Assembly (NCBI GenBank): GCA_018821785.1
Contig: JAHJLI010000229.1
Location: 1-36,315 of the forward strand
DNA length: 36,315 nucleotides
Source of the DNA: Pseudomonadota bacterium
Lineage (GTDB): Bacteria; Desulfobacterota; Desulfobulbia; Desulfobulbales; Desulfocapsaceae
Direction: 5' to 3'
Part shown: positions 6,970-12,433 of the stretch, in pieces
Position numbering within the stretch: position 1 is the first letter of the stretch
Layout: the number at the start of each line of letters is the position of its first letter
The notes under the pieces: model-generated
Databases searched by the model: none
What the model was told of the DNA's origin: nothing
The model's input: the letters and a program-made list of their open reading frames with translations, nothing else
Program-made: the position numbers and the translations under genes

Positions 6970-7350
6970 TCAAATAGTTGGCGTCATATTTCTTTTTTTC
7001 TGCTTTTGCCGTTGGCAGAGATCCGCCGTATCGCACAAAAGAATTTCGGCAAGCTTTAGCCGATCAGCCTTTATTTCTGCCGAGTCTTTAACCGCTGCCT
7101 TGAGCCAGTCGCAAACCAGTGCCGGGAAGGTTTCTGCCAGGCGGTAGTAAACCCAGCGTCCGTCCTTGCGGCTTTGCACAAGTCGAGCCTTGTGCAGGAT
7201 GCTCATGTGTCGTGATACAGTTGCCATGGAAATTCGCAGCAATTCAGTAATCTGGCAGACGCAGAGTTCCTCATGTTCAAATAAGGTTACGATGACGCGC
7301 ATTCGGTTACCGTCAGCGAGGGCCTTTGTTGTATCGAGTGCAGTTTGCAT
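6970..7350 (-). CDS. arsR: ArsR-family arsenite-responsive repressor, second copy
   Basis: A 126-residue ArsR/SmtB repressor with the motif ELCVCQITELL (Cys30, Cys32) for trivalent arsenic, then helix-turn-helix ISMATVSRHMSILHKARLV and wing GRWVYYRL. The C-terminal tail holds a few extra cysteines (LLCDTADLCQRQ). ATG at 7350 is chosen because GAGG is well spaced before it; an in-frame ATG at 7362 would add four residues. It differs clearly from the first ArsR of the window, so the two are not a recent duplication. It leads the acr3-radical SAM operon and should repress it through the palindrome at 7364-7381. The divergent sensor gene shares its promoter region. Confidence 0.92.
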   Translation of the reverse strand: MQTALDTTKALADGNRMRVIVTLFEHEELCVCQITELLRISMATVSRHMSILHKARLVQSRKDGRWVYYRLAETFPALVCDWLKAAVKDSAEIKADRLKLAEILLCDTADLCQRQKQKKRNMTPTI

Positions 7351-7363
7351 GGTGTGCCTCATG

Positions 7364-7381
7364 TTTACATAATTATCTAAA
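7364..7381 (-). promoter_or_regulatory. candidate operator of the second ArsR
   Basis: TTTACATAATTATCTAAA is an 18-base palindrome with 8 of 9 pairs matching. It lies between the predicted arsR2 -10 box and the start codon, the usual ArsR position. It is unrelated to the TTTGG-CCAAA operator of the first cassette, implying separate specificities. Confidence 0.55.
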
Positions 7382-7390
7382 TGACAAATA

Positions 7391-7419
7391 AAAGTAGCGA
7401 AGCGCCTTGATCTTGTCAA
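7391..7419 (-). promoter_or_regulatory. sigma-70 promoter of arsR2-acr3-radical SAM
   Basis: On the minus strand TTGACA (7414-7419) is followed after 17 bases by TACTTT (7391-7396), a near-consensus housekeeping promoter. Transcription would begin near 7384, about 34 bases before the ATG and upstream of the palindrome at 7364-7381. Confidence 0.65.
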
Positions 7420-7436
7420 GCAATGTTTGGTAGGAT
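7407..7436 (+). promoter_or_regulatory. possible divergent promoter for the sensor operon
   Basis: TTGATC (7407-7412) and TAGGAT (7431-7436), 18 bases apart, could direct transcription toward the binding-protein gene. The -35 overlaps the minus-strand -35 inside the small palindrome CTTGATCTTGTCAAG, so one bound regulator could control both directions. The boxes are weak matches. Confidence 0.35.
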
Positions 7437-7455
7437 ATTGGTGCCTTTTTTCCAG

Positions 7456-7473
7456 TGTTACACCGACGTAACA
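7456..7473. promoter_or_regulatory. dyad in the leader of the sensor operon
   Basis: TGTTACACCGACGTAACA is a perfect 6-base inverted repeat with a 6-base centre. The left half with its flank (AGTGTTAC) recurs exactly at 12146-12153 upstream of arrA. It could be a binding site for the response regulator of this island; this is inference. Confidence 0.45.
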
Positions 7474-7588
7474 TTCTCTTGGGGGTGTGGAGTGTTTTTC
7501 TGTATAAAGGGCTGATCGACAGGTATGGATCGATACTTGCAAAACGAGAGTAATAAAATTGTCTATGTCAACTCAACAGGAGGCCAAG

Positions 7589-9298
7589 ATGGCACGGCAC
7601 GGGTTTCTCGCTGCTATTGTACTGTTGCTGCTTGCGGTCGGTGGACCGTCTGTTGCCGATCAAACTCTACGAGCCGGAGTCGCCAGCATGATTACCCCGG
7701 TCAGTGCAGTGAAATACTACCAGCAGGTTGTTGATTATCTTGGGCAAAAACTTGGGATGCCTGCCGAGATGGTTCATCGCACCACCTATGACGAAATCGA
7801 TGTCATGCTCGAAGAGGGTAAGCTTGACGTTGCCTTCATTTGCTCCTCCCCCTATGTCCTCGATAAAAAAAAATTTGGTGTCGAACTACTGGTTGCTCCT
7901 CAGGTCAATGGTGCCGCATACTATCGTTCCAATATTATCGTCCATAAGGACAGCCGGGTGGAAACCTTTGAACAACTGCGCGGTAAGCCTTTTGTCTTTG
8001 TTGATCCGAAATCCAACAGCGGACGGCTGTATCCGGTTTATCTCCTCGCTAAACGACAGGAGACGCCGGAAAGTTTTTTCAGTTCTTTCCTGTATAGCTA
8101 CAGCCATAATAAATCGGTCGAGATAGTGGCGAAAAACCGGGCCGAGGGTGCTGCCGTCGATTCCATTGTTTATGACTTCATGGTAGCAACCGAATCGCCG
8201 TATGCGGCCCAGACAAAAATCATCCAACGCTCGCCGCAATTTGGTATTCCGCCGGTAGTTGTGCCGCCGGGAATTGCCCCCCGGCTGAAACTGGCTCTGC
8301 GGGAGATCTTTTTGAATATGCATGCCGATCCCCTTGGCAAAACAATCCTTGAAGGAATGCGGATTGAGCGGTTTATTGAGGTTCCGGATAGCAATTATGA
8401 CCCAATTCGGGCCATGAGTACTTTTATTGAAAACAATAAAATTGCTCTGGAGGCAGGAGACGGGCAAGCAGCCGGTTCTTTGCGCGGAGATGACGGCACC
8501 ATCTATTTTGGGGTTTTGCCCAGAGATAATCCAGTGACTGCCTACGGACAGTACCAGCCTCTCGTGGATTATCTGGCCAGGAGTACCGGACAAAAAATCG
8601 AGCTCCGTCTGGAGAAGAGCTATCAGGATGTGGTGGGCAGTCTCGGTGAAGGCAGGATTTTCTTTGCTCTTCTTGGTCCGCTCACCTATCTTGATGCCTA
8701 TAAACGGTTTGCCGCTCCGCCCATTGCCAGAGCCAGAACAGCAAGAGGCGAGACGTTTTTCCGCACTGTGATCGTAGCAGATGCGAATGGCGGGATTCAA
8801 GAAATCTCTCAGCTGGTGGACAAGAAATTCGCCTTTGGCGCCCTTTGGTCGACTTCGGGTAATCTGATTCCCCGTTATATGTTGGCCTGGGCTGGAATTC
8901 ACCTTGAAAATCTTAAGGAATATCGCAATTACGGCTATAACGATACGGTGGCTAAGAAGATCATCAGCAAGGAATTCGATGCCGGGGCAATAAGCCTGTC
9001 TACCGCCGAACGGTATCTGCCATATGGCCTGAAGATTATTGCCACCTCAGACCCAATTCCCACCGGCCCCGTCGTCGTTTCTCCGAAGGCCCCGTATGCT
9101 CTAGTCAAAAAAGTCCAGCAGGCCCTGCTCTCACTCTCCGACCATGAAGAAGGCCGAAAGGTATTAAGTAAGCTCGATGCCGATCTGCAGGGTGGCTTTG
9201 TCGCCGCCTCGGATGCCGATTACGCCGGGATTCGGCGGATGATCAATGATGTTCCGTTGACCTGCGGGAAGGCTTGTCATCCCAAGGTCTCGTTTTGA
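7589..9298 (+). CDS. tandem PhnD-like periplasmic oxyanion-binding protein, putative arsenic sensor (AioX/ArrX-like)
   Basis: A 569-residue secreted protein. A signal peptide (residues 1-23, ending GGPSVA) is followed by two PhnD-type periplasmic binding domains: about 27-290, starting LRAGVASMITPVSAVKYYQQ, and about 305-550, starting IYFGVLPRDNPVTAYGQYQP. AioX, the related arsenite sensor protein, has only one such domain. Cys85 lies in the ligand-loop position of domain 1 (VAFICSSPYV); domain 2 has glycine there. The chain ends CGKACHPKVSF, with Cys559, Cys563 and His564 as a CxxxCH element. AGGAGG at 7578-7583 fixes the ATG at 7589. The kinase starts 13 bases after its stop and the regulator follows, so it very likely feeds the kinase. 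Ligand (arsenate, arsenite or phosphate-like) is unproven. Confidence 0.83.
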   Translation: MARHGFLAAIVLLLLAVGGPSVADQTLRAGVASMITPVSAVKYYQQVVDYLGQKLGMPAEMVHRTTYDEIDVMLEEGKLDVAFICSSPYVLDKKKFGVELLVAPQVNGAAYYRSNIIVHKDSRVETFEQLRGKPFVFVDPKSNSGRLYPVYLLAKRQETPESFFSSFLYSYSHNKSVEIVAKNRAEGAAVDSIVYDFMVATESPYAAQTKIIQRSPQFGIPPVVVPPGIAPRLKLALREIFLNMHADPLGKTILEGMRIERFIEVPDSNYDPIRAMSTFIENNKIALEAGDGQAAGSLRGDDGTIYFGVLPRDNPVTAYGQYQPLVDYLARSTGQKIELRLEKSYQDVVGSLGEGRIFFALLGPLTYLDAYKRFAAPPIARARTARGETFFRTVIVADANGGIQEISQLVDKKFAFGALWSTSGNLIPRYMLAWAGIHLENLKEYRNYGYNDTVAKKIISKEFDAGAISLSTAERYLPYGLKIIATSDPIPTGPVVVSPKAPYALVKKVQQALLSLSDHEEGRKVLSKLDADLQGGFVAASDADYAGIRRMINDVPLTCGKACHPKVSF

Positions 9299-9311
9299 CT
9301 TGGGGGACCTG

Positions 9312-10760
9312 ATGAAGCTGTCGCTGCAAAAAAAGTTCATTATCGTCGCCTTTCTGGCGGTGCTGCTGCTTACCGCGGTCATCAGTTTTCTGGCTGCCGT
9401 AAGGACTCGATCAGCACTTCTCCATGCCAGCGAGAAGCAAGGACTCATGCTGGCCCAGACGGTGAGTGCGCTGATCATCAATGAACTGATTTATGAAAAG
9501 CTCGGTCTGGTCGAGGAAGGTGGACTCATCGATAATTATGTACGGGAATTGTACCAGCGGCGTGAGCTCGACCTGAAGTACGTGGCGGTGCTCGATACCT
9601 CGCTGCAAGTCATCTCGCACAGCGATTTTGGTGAGTTCGGCAAGCGCTATAGCAGCCCGCTGATCGAAGAAGCCCGGTTGTCAGGCACTATCATGATGAA
9701 GAAAACCATCGCCGGTCCAGCCGGCATTGAGGAAATGGAATTCGCCGCACCCCTTGCCATCGAAGGGAAACACTGGGGTGTCCTGCTTTTTTCCTTGTCC
9801 CTTGAAGGAGTCGAACGGGAAATCAGGGCAATGATTCTGCAGATCATCACCCTTTCCCTAATGTCCCTGTGTTTTCTCTTCATTCTCATCTATTTTCTCA
9901 GTCGCCGCTTTATCAAACCGATCATCGATCTCGCCGAGGCCATGGGCGAGGTGGAAGTGGAGATGCGAGAAAAGACCATGCCTGTTGCGGGCAGCGATGA
10001 ACTGTCCCGCCTGGTGCAGAGCTATAACGATATGGTCCGGAGAATCCGTCGGGCCAATGAGGAGATGAAACTCGCCCACGAAAAACTCCTGCAGTCGGAA
10101 AAACTCGCGACCCTCGGTGTCCTTGCCTCAAGTGTAGCCCATCGGATCAATAACCCATTGGGTGGTTTATTTAACTGTGTGCGCCTCTTGCAGAGGCAGG
10201 GTGATGATCCCGGTTTTCGAAACAATTATCTTGAGTTGATTCTGGAGGGATTGGAAAGCATCGAAAAAACCGTCGGCCAGCTCCTTTATACAGCCGGTCG
10301 GCGCGATGGTGAAGAAAAACGCTCAGAGGTGGCGGCGGTGCTCGCCCGAGTGCTGAAGTTTCTCGATTATCGCATGAAAAAACAAGAAATTTCCTACGTA
10401 CAAGAGGTTACTGATGGTCTTGTCATTCCGGTAGCCCCCCATGATCTTGAGGAGATGTTGCTGAACACCATGATCAATTCCATTCAAGCGATGGAGTCAG
10501 GGGGTACCCTGCAGGTTAACGCCGGCCGCGGCAACGAGCAGGTGGAGATCCGTATCGAAGATACCGGCACGGGCATTCCGGAAGATAGGCTGGACCAGGT
10601 CTTCGACCTTTTTTATTCGACGAAAAAGGCCGGTGAAGGCACCGGCCTCGGGATGTGGATGACCTATGAACTGGTGAAGAAATACCGTGGCCATATCTCC
10701 TTGGAAAGCCGGGAAGGTGTGGGCACCAAAGTGTCGATCGTGATACCGGAGGGAACATGA
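9312..10760 (+). CDS. membrane sensor histidine kinase of the arsenic-sensing system
   Basis: A 482-residue kinase. TM1 spans about residues 9-29, a periplasmic sensor region about 30-176, TM2 about 178-197, then HAMP. The dimerisation helix carries the phospho-acceptor His277 in SSVAHRINNPLGG; note arginine where most HisKA kinases have glutamate after the histidine. The ATPase domain follows, with N-box LNTMINSIQAME, G1 DTGTGIPED and G2 GEGTGLGMWM. The C-terminal GLGMWMTYELVKKYRGHI is typical of NtrB/AtoS-like kinases that pair with sigma-54 regulators. It overlaps the regulator gene by four bases (ATGA). The periplasmic domain presumably contacts the upstream binding protein. ATG at 9312 is chosen as a normal start before TM1, after GGGGGA. 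Confidence 0.9.
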   Translation: MKLSLQKKFIIVAFLAVLLLTAVISFLAAVRTRSALLHASEKQGLMLAQTVSALIINELIYEKLGLVEEGGLIDNYVRELYQRRELDLKYVAVLDTSLQVISHSDFGEFGKRYSSPLIEEARLSGTIMMKKTIAGPAGIEEMEFAAPLAIEGKHWGVLLFSLSLEGVEREIRAMILQIITLSLMSLCFLFILIYFLSRRFIKPIIDLAEAMGEVEVEMREKTMPVAGSDELSRLVQSYNDMVRRIRRANEEMKLAHEKLLQSEKLATLGVLASSVAHRINNPLGGLFNCVRLLQRQGDDPGFRNNYLELILEGLESIEKTVGQLLYTAGRRDGEEKRSEVAAVLARVLKFLDYRMKKQEISYVQEVTDGLVIPVAPHDLEEMLLNTMINSIQAMESGGTLQVNAGRGNEQVEIRIEDTGTGIPEDRLDQVFDLFYSTKKAGEGTGLGMWMTYELVKKYRGHISLESREGVGTKVSIVIPEGT

Positions 10761-12103
10761 GCAAAAGTATTCTCATTGTCGAGGACGAAAAGATCCTGCG
10801 TATTTCCCTGACCGATGCCCTGAAGGCCGAGGGCTATACGGTTTTTGCCGTGGCCGACGGCAATGAGGCACTGGCAGCCATCGACGCGGGGGATTTTTCC
10901 CTGGTGATAACCGATATCCGGTTGCCGGGGGCAAGCGGGGTGGATATCCTGCGGAGAAGCCTGGTTGAATTGCCGCTCACTCCGGTCATTATGATGACCG
11001 CCTACGGCAATATAAAGGACGCTGTTTCGGCCATCCGCTCTGGTGCCTTCGATTATATCACCAAGCCCTTCGACTTGGACGAAATGCTGGCCATCGTTGC
11101 CAAGGCCCTGGAGATCCAGTCGATTACCGAGGAAAACATCCGCTTAAAAAAAGAACTGAACAGCTTTTATGGCGCTCCGAATATCATCGGCGAAAGCAAG
11201 GCTATGCAGGCGGTTTTTGCCCTTCTTGGCAAAGTCAGCAGGACCGCTTCCACGGTACTGATTCTCGGGGAATCGGGGACGGGCAAGGAATTGATCGCCT
11301 CGACCATCCACTATCAGAGCGCCAGGAAGGATAAACCGATCATCCGCGTCAACTGCGCGGCGCTGCCCGCCGAACTGATTGAGAGTGAATTGTTCGGTTA
11401 TGAAAAGGGCGCCTTTACCGGGGCAGGTGCCAGGAAGCCCGGTCGTTTCGATCTCGCCGACGGCGGCACTATTTTCCTTGACGAGATCGGTGATCTGCCT
11501 CTTCTTACCCAGACGAAAATTCTGCGGGTTCTCGAAGAACGGACCTTCGAACGCCTTGGCGCAACCGGCTCGGTGAAGGTCGATGTCCGGATCATTGCCG
11601 CGACGAATAAGGATCTGGTGGCGGAGGTGAAGGCAGGCAGGTTTCGGGAGGACCTCTATTATCGCCTTAACGTCATCCCCGTCATCCTGCCGCCTCTCAG
11701 GACCAGGAAAGACGATATCCCTTTGCTGCTGTATGCCTTTACCAGGCGATTCAATGATCAACTGGGAACCAATGTCTCCTTTGGCCCGGAGGCAGTCAAC
11801 CTCCTGATGAATTATGCCTTCCCAGGCAATGTTCGTGAGCTGCTCAATATCGTCGAGCGCTCTATCGCCCTGGCAAACGATAAAACCATCAGACCCGCCG
11901 ACCTGCCGGTTCACATCACCAAGCCACGCCAGAAAAAAACTTCACTAGCTTCGCTTCATGAAATCATTGCCGACGCAGAAAGAGGTCATATTATTAATGT
12001 CTTGCAACTCACCAAAGGCAATCGTTCAAAGGCTGCGGAGATCCTTGGGGTCAGTAGAAAGACCCTGTGGGAAAAAATAAACACCCATCGACTTGACCTT
12101 TAG
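10757..12103 (+). CDS. NtrC-family sigma-54 response regulator, probable activator of arrAB
   Basis: A 448-residue three-domain activator. The receiver domain (about 1-120) has phospho-acceptor Asp53 in VITDIRLPG. The AAA+ domain (about 145-380) has Walker A GESGTGKE, the sigma-54 contact loop GAFTGA at about 218-223, and Walker B FLDEIGDL at about 242. The C-terminal Fis-type helix-turn-helix (about 405-448) contains KGNRSKAAEILGVSRKTLWE. It overlaps the kinase gene by four bases and is followed by a 330-base region that ends in a good -24/-12 promoter before arrA, the natural target. No other sigma-54 promoter was found in the window. The link to arrAB is inference from position and promoter type. 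Confidence 0.92.
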   Translation: MSKSILIVEDEKILRISLTDALKAEGYTVFAVADGNEALAAIDAGDFSLVITDIRLPGASGVDILRRSLVELPLTPVIMMTAYGNIKDAVSAIRSGAFDYITKPFDLDEMLAIVAKALEIQSITEENIRLKKELNSFYGAPNIIGESKAMQAVFALLGKVSRTASTVLILGESGTGKELIASTIHYQSARKDKPIIRVNCAALPAELIESELFGYEKGAFTGAGARKPGRFDLADGGTIFLDEIGDLPLLTQTKILRVLEERTFERLGATGSVKVDVRIIAATNKDLVAEVKAGRFREDLYYRLNVIPVILPPLRTRKDDIPLLLYAFTRRFNDQLGTNVSFGPEAVNLLMNYAFPGNVRELLNIVERSIALANDKTIRPADLPVHITKPRQKKTSLASLHEIIADAERGHIINVLQLTKGNRSKAAEILGVSRKTLWEKINTHRLDL

Positions 12104-12125
12104 CCCTGCATTAATCACCCCTTTC

Positions 12126-12214
12126 TTTTAAGAGTCGTTTTTAAGAGTGTTACTAAAATGAAACACGAATCAATCTGTGGAATACGGGTAACTCACTAAA
12201 TTTGCGCGACTCTT
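12126..12214. promoter_or_regulatory. repeats upstream of the arrA promoter (possible activator sites or terminator)
   Basis: Two direct copies of TTTTAAGAGT lie at 12126-12135 and 12139-12148, a 13-base period. AAGAGTCG (12130-12137) is inverted as CGACTCTT (12207-12214), which is followed by eight T residues, so a long-loop terminator for the regulator gene is possible. GTTAC (12149) and GTAAC (12188) half-sites also occur here. All lie 140-230 bases upstream of the -24/-12 element, a suitable distance for NtrC-type enhancer sites. Confidence 0.4.
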
Positions 12215-12320
12215 GTCTTTTTTTTGGCAACGCTTCTCGGTGATTTTCTTTTTTGCTCAACAGCAATTTCTAACGTCCTGATACGGAACAGAAAAATCTT
12301 TGTGTCTCGGGATAATTGTT

Positions 12321-12335
12321 TCGTTTTCGTAACGA
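12321..12335. promoter_or_regulatory. small dyad just upstream of the -24/-12 promoter
   Basis: TCGTTTTCGTAACGA has 5-base inverted arms around a 5-base centre and shares the CGTAAC half with the dyad at 7456-7473. It ends 18 bases before the -24 element. It may be a regulator site, though this is close for an enhancer-binding protein. Confidence 0.35.
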
Positions 12336-12353
12336 TTAAAACCAGAGAGGGTA

Positions 12354-12369
12354 TGGCACAGAAAATGCT
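12354..12369 (+). promoter_or_regulatory. sigma-54 (-24/-12) promoter of the arr operon
   Basis: TGGCACAGAAAATGCT matches the sigma-54 consensus: invariant GG (12355-12356) and GC (12367-12368) are separated by exactly ten bases and the TGGCAC box is complete. Transcription would start near 12380, leaving a leader of about 55 bases before the arrA ATG. It sits directly downstream of a sigma-54 activator gene. Confidence 0.82.
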
Positions 12370-12433
12370 ACCTAGTGGTAGTTGAAGTGAGCAGCGAGCA
12401 ATGCATTAACATTAAAAATGTAAGGAGGTGTCC

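Noticed and set aside
7886..8902. Open frame of 338 codons antisense to the sensor gene
   Set aside because: Shadow of the tandem PhnD gene; composition is unlike a real protein and there is no ribosome site.
11144..11914. Open frame of 256 codons antisense to the sigma-54 regulator
   Set aside because: Overlaps the AAA+ domain of a clear gene; no motif.
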